Shown here one piece after another: positions 36,780 through 47,600 of a stretch of DNA of 64,000 nucleotides; the stretch's first letter is position 1; the number at the start of each line of letters is the position of its first letter. The stretch is from Flammeovirgaceae bacterium. Its GTDB lineage: Bacteria > Bacteroidota > Bacteroidia > Cytophagales > Cyclobacteriaceae. The position numbers were made by a program, and so were the translations under genes. The stretch covers positions 20,801 through 84,800 of the forward strand of contig JADJRT010000018.1 of NCBI GenBank assembly GCA_016712035.1, read 5' to 3'. Under the pieces are notes generated by a model that had not been told where the DNA came from, did no database searches, and saw only the letters and a program-made list of their open reading frames with translations.

Positions 36780-39541
36780 TTAGTTACCCAAATGATTCCA
36801 GTTGATTAACACATTTCCAAACCAATGGCGCATCATGATGATTTAAGTACCGATGTAATGGATCAAAGGTGAAAGGCAATAATTCTGCCAGCACCCTTGG
36901 GGTACATTGAAAATCCCACCATGACCAATAATGGTTTGCTCATTTCTTACCATTCCCGAAAGCACATAGGGTGGTTCTTTCTTTTCATCCTTTTTCTCTT
37001 TCGTTAATTTCTTATCGGGCATACCCATAATAGGGCCAGTGTATTCCACTTCATCTTTTAGTGGCTTCGTGCCATACTGCATCACCATCATATCGCGATT
37101 GTATTTGTCAACCTGATATAGCGGACCATTGCCTCGAAACACATGAAACAACTCCGGATAACCATATAATAGTGGGCTATTCGACTTTCTTGCCTTCACT
37201 TGCACGAATGAACCAGGGTGAAAAAGTCCTTGTGCCTGATAAGGTTCGAGCTCGCGGGCAATTCCTGTTTCGGCTGCCATTCTTGTTGAATTGTCGAGCG
37301 TAACTAAAACACCACCACCATCAACAAACAATTGCAATTGATGCATGCCGTCCAGCCCGGGTCCACCCGTCATGTCGTTGGTTGCATCGGGTGTTCCATG
37401 CGAGGGATATTCAGCCGTTTTGGTAAAGGGCATAGGGCCAAACTTAGCGTCCACACCGTAAATGAAATCACTTACTTCACCGCGCATCCGAGGCACGAGG
37501 ATCACATCAAATTTATTTCGTAATAGTCCCGCTTTTAAATCATCCTTATCAATTGATGTGTAGGGAATTCCACGCTGTTCAAAAGTAAATCGCGACCAAC
37601 CTTCGTCTTGTGTGCTAAACCAGCTATGGTAAATCGCTACACGCGGCAGTAAGACTTCATGTTGTTTTCCAGATGGCGTTGAGGAAGCAGCAATAAGATC
37701 TAACCCAAACTGACTTCCGATCTGATCGGCCTGCGCTTTCGTGATCTCTTTAAAGATAACCGAGCCCGCAGCAAGGGTATCATGGCTTATTATTTGTTGT
37801 TCATCGATCACATGCACTTTCGCTTTTTTGTTTTGTGATTTAATCCAATACATAGCAGGTAGCACCGTATTCTGGGCCTTGTATTTTAAAAGATAGTTGG
37901 TTCCACTTCCTGCTACTTCGCCTACGTACTTAACATCCTGGGTAAGCATCTTCAAGTCACTTACGGCATACTTCAAGCTATCTTGCGTTTTTACATCAAC
38001 CCCATAATTTAAGCCGAGCGTCCAGCCAATATCATCGTACGGTGGAAACTTGGCTTCCTTCGGATAATTTTGTTTTGTTAATAGCGTTACCGCAAGATCG
38101 CGATAAGGCTGATCAAGTAAGATCACATACTCGCCTGCCTTAGCTTCGTGAATTTCGAGGCCTTGCAACCGTAGCTGATTAACCAGGTAAGCAGCCATAA
38201 CCGGATCATTCTGTTTTTTTGGAATTACAAAGGCCTTGATTGATTCATTTTTTCCTCGGGTGATGTTGTTCACTCCTTTCTGATAGAAGTTTCTTAGTAA
38301 AAGTTTACTATTATCAGCGGTGTAGGTTAATGAGGCTAACACACCCGCTTCCATATAGTTTGTATTATTCCGTATCGACCAATTCACTAATTCAGTGGGT
38401 GGAGCCGGGCGATACCACTCTCTGCTGGTGGCAGGATCGCCTGCATATTTTTGATTTGATAAATCGCGGAGATAGGTATTGGCTCCGGCATTACCGAAAG
38501 TTTCGTAAAACCGACCGATGCTGTTGTGATTGTTTGCTACCCCCATGGCATAGCCCGGCCACCAGCCATCAAAGAAGGCCCAGGTAAATGTACCGGGTAA
38601 TCCTTGTGCAGCTAAGGTGGTGATATCATGATTGGCCATTACCTGCCATTCGCCAATAGCAATGGGATCCATGTTATCGTTGTATGGACCAGTACCCGTG
38701 CTTATATATAATAGTGGCACCGACTCATGTAAATCCAACATAACCGAAGGATGCCATTCGTAATACATCTTGTAGATGGCTTTGGATAATGCTTGCGACA
38801 CCTGAATGCCATCGCGGTTGTTGTCATGAAATACGTACTTGCCCCAATATGGAGTACTGCGCATAAAGCCATCATCAAATTCTTTTCGTGCTTTGGTATA
38901 GCGATAATACCAATCCACTTGCTTGTCGCGACCATCGGGTTCGGAGGCAGGATTAATAAGTATAATCACATTGTCGCGGATATTTTTAATTTCATCGGAC
39001 TGGCTTGTAACAAGACGGTAGGCAAGTTCCATCAGCATTTCAGGTGAACCCATTTCGGTAGAGTGCAACCCACCATTCAGATAGAAGATTGGCTTACTGT
39101 CGCCAATAATTTTATCAGCTTCTGTGCTTGTTACTTTGCGTGGATCAGCCAGTTTAGTGAGTTGTCCTTTGTAGTGATCAAGGCGCTTGATGGATTCTTC
39201 ATTGGCAATAATCACCAGGTTAATGGCTCGTCCTTCTTCAGAGATTCCTAGTTGCTCTATCTTAACTAAGGGTGAGGCTTTAGCAAGTTCTTGATAGTAT
39301 GCATATATCTCAGACGTTCTGTGCATAACCCCCGGGGTGCCAATAATCTGCCCAAAATATTTTCGAGGCGAGGGCACAGTCGGATCATCGGCAAGGTTAA
39401 GAACAGAGGCCGGCAAAAAGCGCGGGTCGGTAGTGTATTCTTTTTTTTTTTATTGTACTCTTCATCTATTTGCTGTGCAGATAAGAACGGAGTTGTAACC
39501 AAGAGGAGGAGTAGCGAATAAAGCCAAACACGCTTTTGCAT
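36780..39541 (-). CDS. Secreted M14-family zinc carboxypeptidase (frameshifted)
   Basis: About 918 residues. The start is MQKRVWLYSLLLLLVTTP with a signal peptide ending at LSAQQ. A T12 run near 39440 breaks the frame, which resumes before SVLNLADDPTVPSPRKYFG. The M14 metal site is visible as GGLHSTEMGSPEM (HxxE) with a later histidine in MLDLHES. The second half (about 500-880) contains VAIYHSWFSTQDEGWSRF, reminiscent of a class I glutamine-amidotransferase-like fold attached to many Bacteroidota M14 proteins. Two more shifts near 36890 and 36800 hide the end, NHHDAPLVW and a TAA at 36780-36782. It probably trims peptides in the periplasm or outside. A weak -10 element (TACTTTCG, 39564-39571) lies upstream. 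Confidence 0.82.
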
Positions 39542-39657
39542 AAAAATTTGTTTAAGTGATTGCCGAAAGTAATCCAATTAAACCTTGATTAGAACCAAGA
39601 CCTGACAAACGGTTTACTTTAGTGATTATCTGTACCAATGGCAATTTTAATTGGAGC

Positions 39658-39690
39658 AAAAAAAAGTCAGCCTGGGATTCCAGACTGACT
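39658..39690 (-). terminator. Intrinsic terminator after the DEAD-box helicase gene
   Basis: On the minus strand an 11-bp stem with one G-T pair (39665-39675 with 39680-39690, four-base loop) runs into a T-rich tract (39658-39665), 25 bases after the helicase stop. Confidence 0.85.
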
Positions 39691-39714
39691 TGCAAAATAG
39701 TTATGTTTTAAATT

Positions 39715-41094
39715 TTAATAGTTCGATTCCTGCGACATGCTTCTCCAGTCTCTGCTCGATCTCCTTGCGGGAGCAGAAGATGAAGAAGCTGGCTTTGAAT
39801 TATTCGATTTGTGTGAATTGCCCGACTTGTGTGCGCTAGTCGACTTATTTGAGTTCGAAGATTTGCATGAACCCGCATTTGCCGGTCGCTTAAACCCCTG
39901 TCTGCGTTGTTGCTGCTGTGGCTTAGGCGCTACAACAGGACTATTCATAGCGGATTGACTTAGCGGATAGGGATTATCTTGTGCAACTGGAACAGATTTT
40001 CCAATCAGCTTCTGAATATCTTTTAGATACGCTCTTTCTTCGGCATCACAAAAAGAAATAGAAATTCCGCTGGCTCCGGCACGTCCTGTGCGACCAATGC
40101 GGTGCACATACGTTTCAGGAATGTTTGGCAACTCGTAGTTAATTACATGCGAAAGTTCATCGATGTCAATACCGCGGGCCGCAATATCGGTGGCAACCAA
40201 CACGCGAGTTTCTTGCAATTTGAAATTACTCAATGCACGTTGTCTTGCGTTTTGCGATTTGTTTCCATGAATAGCTTCGGCAATTATTCCAGCCCGATTT
40301 AAATCTTTAGCTACCCGGTCGGCTCCGTGTTTTGTTCGGGTAAACACAAGGGCCGTATTGATATCCTGGTTCTTTAACAGGTGTAATAACAACGAGCGTT
40401 TATTGTTCTTATCTACAAAATAAATTTCCTGACGCACGGTGTTGGCGGTAGACGAAACCGGGGTTACCTCTACGCGAACCGGGTTTGTTAAAATTGTATT
40501 GGCCAAAGAAGAAATCTCGGCTGGCATAGTAGCTGAAAAGAAAATCGTTTGACGCTTTGATGGAATTCGTCCAATGATTTTTTTAACGTCATGGATAAAT
40601 CCCATGTCCAACATTCTGTCGGCTTCATCAAGCACAAATGTTTTTAAATGCTCCAATCGAACATAGCGTTGATCCATTAAATCGAGTAACCGACCAGGCG
40701 TTGCAATGAGAATGTCAACACCATCGCGCAAAGCGATTGTTTGTGAGCGCTGTGGAACACCGCCAAAAATTACGGTATGTTTAATTTTGAGAAGTTTACC
40801 ATAAGCAGCGAAGCTATCACCAATCTGAATGGCAAGCTCACGTGTTGGGGTAAGAATTAAAACTTTTATTCCAACAGGTCCTTTTTTATAAAGTTCGTCC
40901 TGATGGAGAGTTTGAAGAATAGGAAGGGCAAAAGCGGCAGTTTTTCCGGTGCCTGTTTGTGCACAGCCCAAAAGATCTCTACGTTCTAATAGTACAGGTA
41001 TAGATTGTTCCTGAATGGGTGTGGGTTTTGTGTCTCCTTCTGCCTGCAAGGCTTTAAGGATGGGTTCAATAAGATTAAGTTTTTCGAATGACAT
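39715..41094 (-). CDS. rhlE: DEAD-box RNA helicase, RhlE type
   Basis: 459 residues. All helicase motifs are present in order: Q-motif PTPIQEQSIPVL, motif I AQTGTGKTAAF, PTRELAIQ, DEADRMLDMGF, FSATMPAEI, and the second RecA domain with VLVATDIAARGIDIDEL and HRIGRTGRAGA. The last 75 residues are a low-complexity basic tail rich in Ser, Asn, Lys and His (SCKSSNSNKSTSAHKSGNSH), likely an RNA-binding disordered region. It remodels RNA in ribosome assembly or cold adaptation. A structured leader of about 140 bases and a clean -10 element precede it, and a strong terminator follows. Confidence 0.92.
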   Translation of the reverse strand: MSFEKLNLIEPILKALQAEGDTKPTPIQEQSIPVLLERRDLLGCAQTGTGKTAAFALPILQTLHQDELYKKGPVGIKVLILTPTRELAIQIGDSFAAYGKLLKIKHTVIFGGVPQRSQTIALRDGVDILIATPGRLLDLMDQRYVRLEHLKTFVLDEADRMLDMGFIHDVKKIIGRIPSKRQTIFFSATMPAEISSLANTILTNPVRVEVTPVSSTANTVRQEIYFVDKNNKRSLLLHLLKNQDINTALVFTRTKHGADRVAKDLNRAGIIAEAIHGNKSQNARQRALSNFKLQETRVLVATDIAARGIDIDELSHVINYELPNIPETYVHRIGRTGRAGASGISISFCDAEERAYLKDIQKLIGKSVPVAQDNPYPLSQSAMNSPVVAPKPQQQQRRQGFKRPANAGSCKSSNSNKSTSAHKSGNSHKSNNSKPASSSSAPARRSSRDWRSMSQESNY

Positions 41095-41247
41095 AGTTTT
41101 TTAAATAGTTGAATCGCGCAGAATTTTTCCGCGAAAAAAATTATAAATGATTATTTAAGTGTTGACGCCTCTTGGCTCGGATCCGCCTAAGCGGCTACGC
41201 AGAAAGTGCTTTTCTACGGGAATTTGGAGGAGTGACGCACAAAGATA
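41095..41247 (-). promoter_or_regulatory. Promoter and structured 5' leader of the helicase gene
   Basis: On the minus strand TATCTTTG (41240-41247) is an exact -10 match. The transcript would carry a leader of about 140 bases before the ATG. It contains at least three inverted repeats: CCGC/GCGG (41183-41194), a longer imperfect one around 41201-41219, and TCGCG/CGCGA (41114-41134), the last next to a T7 run on the transcript. Long structured leaders are common on cold-shock helicase genes, so post-transcriptional control is plausible. The rest of the gap to uspA (41248-41326) shows no other signal. Confidence 0.5.
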
Positions 41248-41326
41248 GCGAATTAATTCAACAGTGACATCAATAAGCTTGCACCCATGTTTAATAACCC
41301 GAATAGAGATTGGTGTTCATGATTAT

Positions 41327-42187
41327 TTAAAAATCTTTTCTGTCTCCTTCCTGTGGCGGATTTTGGAATACAGCGATTGGTATTTTTGTGTAAAGCGAAA
41401 TCTTCTTAGTTAAACTTGGGTTATAAAATTTTTCAAAAAAATTTCTTCGATGCGTGGCGAGGGCTAAAAGGTCAATGTTCGATTCCTGAACAATTAAATC
41501 TAAGCCCATACTAACATTATGATCGCTTACAATCTTTTGAGAAATACGTTCATAACCAGTTGCCAGCTTAACTTCCGCAACAAATTTATCCATAGAGGCA
41601 TCTTCTGAATTCTCATCCGTTGACGTATTGATGTGACCCACGACAACTTCCGATTTAAAGGCATTTGCCAACGGTATTAATTTTAAGATCCCTTGGATAT
41701 CATCGTATGAAAAATTGGTTGCGAATAAGATGCGTTCCGGTGCCTGAAAGGTGCAGCCTGCAGGAATACAGAGCACAGGACAATCCGATCTTTCTATTAC
41801 GGAAGCGGTGTTACTCCCAAAAAGCGTACGGGTTAAATTGGTGGCCCCCAACGTGCCCATTATTATTAGTTCGATCTCATGGGTCCTGGCTATTGTTAAA
41901 ATTTCTTTAACGGCTTCACCCACCGCAACTTCCGTTTTACAATTGATACCTGGAAATTCAGTTTCTAACGTGTTTTGTAAAACACCCAATTTAGTTAAGG
42001 CGTCTTTCTTGGCATCCATAACTTCATCGGTGAGAAGAGCACTGATAACACTATTTGACGAAACCGCGGGTGTATAAACATGAAGTAAGGTAATAGCAGC
42101 TCCGGCCAGACTTGAGATCTCGGCCGCGTATTCCAAAGCATTATTCGCATTAGTAGAAAAATCAGTTGGTATCAAGATTCTTTTCAT
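41327..42187 (-). CDS. Tandem universal stress protein (UspA)
   Basis: 286 residues holding two Usp domains. The first (about 1-145) begins KRILIPTDFSTNANNALEYA and ends with the ATP-loop GTLGATNLTRTLFGSNTASV plus ERSDCPVLCIP; the second (about 150-275) begins RILFATNFSYDD and ends in the degenerate ATHRRNFFEKFYNPSLTKKI. The first loop keeps a G-x2-G-x9-G-like pattern, the second does not, so only one half may bind ATP. Tandem Usp proteins of this length are common in Bacteroidota and respond to stress. The 157 bases before its start hold only a weak -10-like TCTGTTTG (42218-42225). Confidence 0.85.
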   Translation of the reverse strand: MKRILIPTDFSTNANNALEYAAEISSLAGAAITLLHVYTPAVSSNSVISALLTDEVMDAKKDALTKLGVLQNTLETEFPGINCKTEVAVGEAVKEILTIARTHEIELIIMGTLGATNLTRTLFGSNTASVIERSDCPVLCIPAGCTFQAPERILFATNFSYDDIQGILKLIPLANAFKSEVVVGHINTSTDENSEDASMDKFVAEVKLATGYERISQKIVSDHNVSMGLDLIVQESNIDLLALATHRRNFFEKFYNPSLTKKISLYTKIPIAVFQNPPQEGDRKDF

Positions 42188-42344
42188 GAGTTAAAAAATT
42201 TATTCTCCTGAAAGATGCAAACAGATTTTTAATTGGCCAATGATTGATGTCATGAATTCAAAAAACAAGTAAATAATCTGGAATCAATCTCAACCGAATA
42301 AAATTTTACTTTCCTTTGTTCGTTACTTCAGGAACAAATTTTTT

Positions 42345-43245
42345 ATGCGCAGAAATCCCACTTTTTTGTTTGTCTAGTTGTAGTGACTACAACACTCTTT
42401 TCTTGTCTCAATAGCGAAACCCAGCCTTCAATATCTCTGGAAGAGCAATGGGCTTTGGACACAGCCGCTATTGGCTCCTATTTAAAGTCACAAGGTATTG
42501 CCGCCTGGAAGGATGTCAGTGGGGTTCGATTTATAATTGATTCCTTGGGTTCTGGGTTTCCACCGCAGGCATCCAGCATAATTAGATTTACTTATAAAGG
42601 AAGCTTGCTAACGAATGAAATCTTCGATCAGGGGACCAATGTCAGTCTGGCCATGCAAGATCTAATTCCAGGGTTTCAATTGGGCCTTGCTTTGATGCCC
42701 GCGGGCACACGGGCAAGAATTTACATTCCATCGGGTTATGCTTATGGTAATCAGGGTGTAAACTCAATCCCGGCTAATGCCAATTTGGCTTTTGAAGTTA
42801 AACTCTTAGAAGTTGTCCAGACCGATGCCATGAAGCAACAACTTGCCAGCGATACGGTTGCGATTGATAACTATCTGACTACGAATTCAATTATTGCGAT
42901 TAAAGATAAATCCGGACTTCGGTATACCATTAATCAATTAGGAACCGGAGCAACCCCCAATCTGTATAATAAAGTAAAATTAGCAATACCGGTAAACTGA
43001 TGACAAACGGAACCGTATTTTTTTCGGGTTCCAATGCGCCTTCTCAAAATTTTGACAGTCGTGTGATAAACTTTATCTACGCCTTTCAGGTTGGACTTCA
43101 GAAAATGCCTGTGGGCAGCAAGGCTACGCTTTATGTACCCTCGGGTCTTGGGTTCGGAAACCAATTAACGAAGGGGAGCAGCATAAATATTCCAGCTAAT
43201 TCGAATTTGATTTTTGATGTGGAACTTACTGAGATTGTTGAGTAA
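42345..43245 (+). CDS. Two-domain FKBP-type peptidyl-prolyl isomerase lipoprotein (frameshifted)
   Basis: About 299 residues. A lipoprotein signal is recovered by a one-base shift near 42376: MRRNPTFLFV, then VVVTTTLFSC. Two FKBP-like domains follow, each ending in a similar stretch: IYIPSGYAYGNQGVNSIPAN and LYVPSGLGFGNQ with NIPANSNLIFDVEL. A second shift near 42995 separates them. FKBP domains catalyse proline cis-trans isomerisation; this one would act in the periplasm or at the outer membrane. Many active-site aromatics are replaced, so a chaperone role without strong isomerase activity is possible. The stop is two bases from that of the convergent glycosyltransferase. Confidence 0.8.
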
Positions 43246-43247
43246 CC

Positions 43248-44417
43248 CTAGGCACGCTCAGACTTTTCCCAAACTGCCGATTGTTGATTTCTGATTAATC
43301 GACCAGCCCCAGCAAATACGGAGAGATTCATCAAGCAAAAATAGTAGGGCACAAAAAATCCCTTAACGCCAATTTTTCGTTCACGCATTAGGTGTCCCAT
43401 AAAAGCAAGGATGTAGAACAACACCTGAGAATACAATGCGAGCTGGTAAAACGGTGAAAATCTGAACAACATCATGTTTGCTATTAAAACCAGCAGGAGG
43501 GCCACTGGGGTTAGCGTCCATCGCAAAACCCTGTGCGATACATATTGCCAGCTAATGATTCCGTAACGAAACGGATTAAGAAGTTCGGGCATACGTAGTA
43601 TCGCTTGAATTCCCCCGGCAGAGATTCTTACTTTCCGTTTCCACTCATCCTGGATAGTAGCCGAGGCGGTTTCCATCGCATAAGCATCGGGTTCATACAC
43701 GAATCGATATCCCTGACTAACTATTTTCATGGAGGTAACAAAGTCTTCAATAATTGTATCCGGTTCAGGGGTGTGGTATAAGTTTGTACGTACAGCAAAG
43801 AGTTCGCCAGCCGCGCCAATAGCGGTAGATAAGTGAGAATCCAATTTTTTTAAAGCAGACTCATATTTCCAATAAATGCCTTCACCGGCACCGGAAGCAT
43901 TATCGGCTTCATTGACCATAATCTTTTTCTCCCCCGAAACACCGCCCACTTTCTCGTCCTGAAAATGGCGGACAATATTTTTTATGGAGGCTGAATTCAG
44001 AGTTGTATTTGCATCGGAGAAAATGACAAGGGGCGTATCAACTAATTTAATTACCCGATTAACCGCGTGAATTTTGCCCAATCTTTCTGGTGAGTGAAAA
44101 GTTTTAACGGTAGAATATCCGTTGGCGATTTCAAGAGTTCTATCCGTTGAACCATCGGTGACGATGCAAACTTTTAACTTTTGAGTTGGGTAATCAAGGC
44201 CGAGCGAATTTTCAATTTTAGAGGCAATAAACCGTTCTTCGTTATAGGCAGCGATTAAAAGAGTTACGATGGGCAGCTCGCTATCTGCTTGCATGGGAGG
44301 TGTTTTTACCTTGCCCTTAAGTTTTGAAAAAATGTAAATTATCACCCCATACCCTACATAGGTGTAAACAATCAGGGCTAACCCAATCCAAAATGTGTAT
44401 AAACTTATCTCAATCAC
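43248..44417 (-). CDS. Membrane family 2 glycosyltransferase
   Basis: 389 residues. One N-terminal membrane helix (LALIVYTYVGYGVIIYIF), then a GT2 catalytic domain with TLLIAAYNEERFIASKIENS, IVTDGSTDRT, the DxD-like SDANTTLNS and EDFVTSMKIVSQGYR, and the acceptor motif near WKRKVRISAGGIQAI. Three or four C-terminal helices close it. The layout matches processive or polysaccharide-type GT2 enzymes such as N-acetylglucosaminyltransferases, but the QxxRW motif of true synthases is represented only by WKRKVR. It lies between the FKBP gene and the giant surface-protein gene, and runs away from the latter. Confidence 0.85.
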   Translation of the reverse strand: MIEISLYTFWIGLALIVYTYVGYGVIIYIFSKLKGKVKTPPMQADSELPIVTLLIAAYNEERFIASKIENSLGLDYPTQKLKVCIVTDGSTDRTLEIANGYSTVKTFHSPERLGKIHAVNRVIKLVDTPLVIFSDANTTLNSASIKNIVRHFQDEKVGGVSGEKKIMVNEADNASGAGEGIYWKYESALKKLDSHLSTAIGAAGELFAVRTNLYHTPEPDTIIEDFVTSMKIVSQGYRFVYEPDAYAMETASATIQDEWKRKVRISAGGIQAILRMPELLNPFRYGIISWQYVSHRVLRWTLTPVALLLVLIANMMLFRFSPFYQLALYSQVLFYILAFMGHLMRERKIGVKGFFVPYYFCLMNLSVFAGAGRLIRNQQSAVWEKSERA

Positions 44418-44469
44418 TGTTTTTGAGCCAATTAAGGCGTGAAACTACGAGTTACAATTAAAATTCTGG

Positions 44470-44502
44470 TTGGATATACTCAAGTTCTTTATGCTAACTT
44501 TG
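44470..44502 (+). promoter_or_regulatory. Promoter for the giant MBG surface-protein operon
   Basis: TAACTTTG at 44495-44502 matches TAnnTTTG exactly, with TTG at 44470-44472 (22-base spacer). The leader to the ATG at 44604 would be about 95 bases. This is the only good promoter seen before the giant gene and the porP/sprF-like gene coupled to it. Confidence 0.6.
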
Positions 44503-44603
44503 ACGGTTCAGTTCGCCAATTGCTGGTTTTATGCAATAAATATTACTTGCTCGGAGCTGAAGCGTGATAGTTGGGATAATGGTTTGTCTATAGTTTGGGA
44601 ATA

Positions 44604-47600
44604 ATGTTGACTTTTAATCTATTCAAGCAATTTAAGCATCTATTCTTATCGGTCATGCTCTTGCTGCCGGTGGTTAGTTTACGTGCTAAGGTTGTTGATC
44701 ATCCGGTTCGGGCCTTGATTCAGACCTTAGAAGTAAGCATTGCCGGATCTCCTATCACTTCGGGGTCTACGCAAGATTTTGGAAATGTTGATTTACTTTC
44801 AACCTCATCGGCAATAACCATAGTTCTAACAAACTTGGGCGGACCTGAAAATTTAACCATCAACAGTGTTAATCTGTCTGGAGCCCATGCTGCCGATTTT
44901 AATTTAGATACCTCCGGATTACTTAATTTACTTGGATCTACAGGTAGCACAAGCTTTACAGTATCCTTAAGTCCCACCGTAAGCGGATCCCGAACTGCCT
45001 TAATAGAAATTGATTCAGATGATCCGGGTGTAAACCCGTTTGTTATTAATTTAGAGGGCACCGGGGTTAAGCTTAATCAAACAATTACATTCAATGCATT
45101 ACCTGTAAAAACTTATGGTGATGCGAGTTTTCCATTAGGAGCAACAGCTTCTTCTACTTTGCCAGTTAGTTATTCAAGCGATAATCCTTTAGTGGCCACG
45201 GTGAGTGGTGACATAGTTACTATTGTTGGTGCTGGTTCGGCAAACATTATAGCATCGCAAATTGGTAATGCAACCTACAATGCAGCTGCTGATGAAACGC
45301 AAATCTTATTAGTGGATAAAGCGACACTTACCGCTACTGCGAATGATCAAAGCAGAGCTTATGGTGCAGCTGACCCATCGCTAACGATTAGTTATGCTGG
45401 ATTTGTAAATTCTGAAACATCCTCAGTTTTGAATACTCCACCAACAACCACAACCAGTGCTGTTGCTACATCGGTAGTGGGTGATTATCCAATTAATATC
45501 TCGGGCGGAATCGATGATAATTATGATTTTAACTATGTGCCCGGCACCCTTACCATTACAAAAGGTTTAGTAACCGTAAATGCCGACAACCAAAGTCGGG
45601 TTTATGGAGTTGCCAATCCCACATTGACGATGAGCTATTCGGGGTTTGCCAACGGAGAAAACAGTTCGGTGATAAATACTTTGCCAACCGCTACTTCGCC
45701 AGCCATCCTCACCAGTAATACTGGAGGTTACTCTATTACGCCTGCTGGTGGAATCGATGATAATTATGATTTTAACTATGTGCCCGGCACCCTTACCATT
45801 ACAAAAGGTTTAGTAACCGTAAATGCCGATAACCAAAGTCGGGTTTATGGAGTTGCCAATCCCACATTGACGATGAGCTATTCGGGGTTTGCTAACGGAG
45901 AAAACAGTTCGGTGATAAATACTTTGCCAACCGCTACTTCGCCAGCCATCCTCACCAGTAATACTGGAGCTTACTCAATTACGCCTGCTGGTGGAATCGA
46001 TGATAATTATGATTTTAACTATGTGCCCGGCACCCTTACCATTACAAAGGTTTAGTAACCGTAAATGCCGATAACCAAAGTCGGGTTTATGGTGTTGCCA
46101 ATCCCACATTGACGATGAGCTATTCGGGGTTTGCCAACGGAGAAAACAGTTCGGTGATAAATACTTTGCCAACCGCTACTTCGCCAGCCATCCTCACCAG
46201 TAATACTGGAGGTTACTCAATTACCGCAGCTGGTGGAATCGATGATAATTATGATTTTAACTATGTGCCCGGCACCCTTACCATTACAAAAGGTTTAGTA
46301 ACCGTAAATGCCGATAACCAAAGTCGGGTTTATGGAGTTGCCAATCCCACATTGACCATGAGCTATTCGGGGTTTGCCAACGGAGAAAACAGTTCGGTGA
46401 TAAATACTTTGCCAACCGCTACTTCGCCAGCCATCCTCACCAGCAACACGGAGGTTACTCAATTACCGCCTGCTGGTGGAATCGATGATAATTATGATTT
46501 TAACTATGTGCCCGGCACCCTCACCATTACAAAAGGTTTAGTAACCGTAAATGCCGATAACCAAAGTCGGGTTTATGGAGTTGCCAATCCCACATTGACC
46601 ATGAGCTATTCCGGGGTTTGCCAACGGAGAAAACAGTTCGGTGATAAATACTTTGCCAACCGCTACTTCGCCAGCCATCCTCACCAGCAATACTGGAGGC
46701 TACTCTATTACCGCCTGCTGGTGGAATCGATGATAATTATGATTTTAACTATGTCCCCGGCACCCTCACCATTACAAAAGGGGTAGTAACCGTAAACGCT
46801 GATAACCAAAGTCGGGTTTATGGAGTTGCCAATCCCACATTGACGATGAGCTACTCAGGGTTTGCTAATGGAGAAAACAGTACGGTGATAAATACTTTGC
46901 CAACCGCTACTTCGCCAGCCATCCTCACCAGCAACGCAGGAGCCTATGCTATTACGCCTGCTGGCGGAATCGATGATAATTATGATTTTAACTATGTGCC
47001 CGGCACCCTTACCATTACAAAAGGTTTAGTAACCGTAAATGCCGATAACCAAAGTCGGGTTTATGGAGTTGCCAATCCCACATTGACGATGAGCTATTCG
47101 GGGTTTGCCAACGGAGAAAACAGTTCGGTGATAAATACTTTGCCAACCGCTACTTCGCCAGCCATCCTCACCAGCAACGCAGGAACCTATGCTATTACGC
47201 CTGCTGGTGGAATCGATGATAATTATGATTTTAACTATGTCCCCGGCACCCTCACCATTACAAAAGGTTTAGTAACCGTAAATGCCGATAACCAAAGTCG
47301 GGTTTATGGTGTCGCCAATCCCACGTTGACCATGAGCTACTCAGGGTTTGCAAATGGAGAAAACAGTTCAGTGATAAATACTTTGCCAACCGCTACTTCG
47401 CCAGCTACCATCACCAGCAATGTTGGAGCCTATGCTATTACGGCTGCTGGCGGAATCGATGATAATTATGATTTTAATTATGTGCCCGGCACCCTTACCA
47501 TTACAAAAGGTTTAGTAACCGTAAATGCCGATAACCAAAGTCGGGTTTATGGAGTTGCCAATCCCACATTGACCATGAGCTATTCGGGGTTTGCTAATGG

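Noticed and set aside
46440..46480. Programmed frameshift inside a repeat unit
   Set aside because: A one-base loss near 46450 is cancelled by a one-base gain near 46466 while sister units lack both, which fits two sequencing errors rather than a recoding signal.
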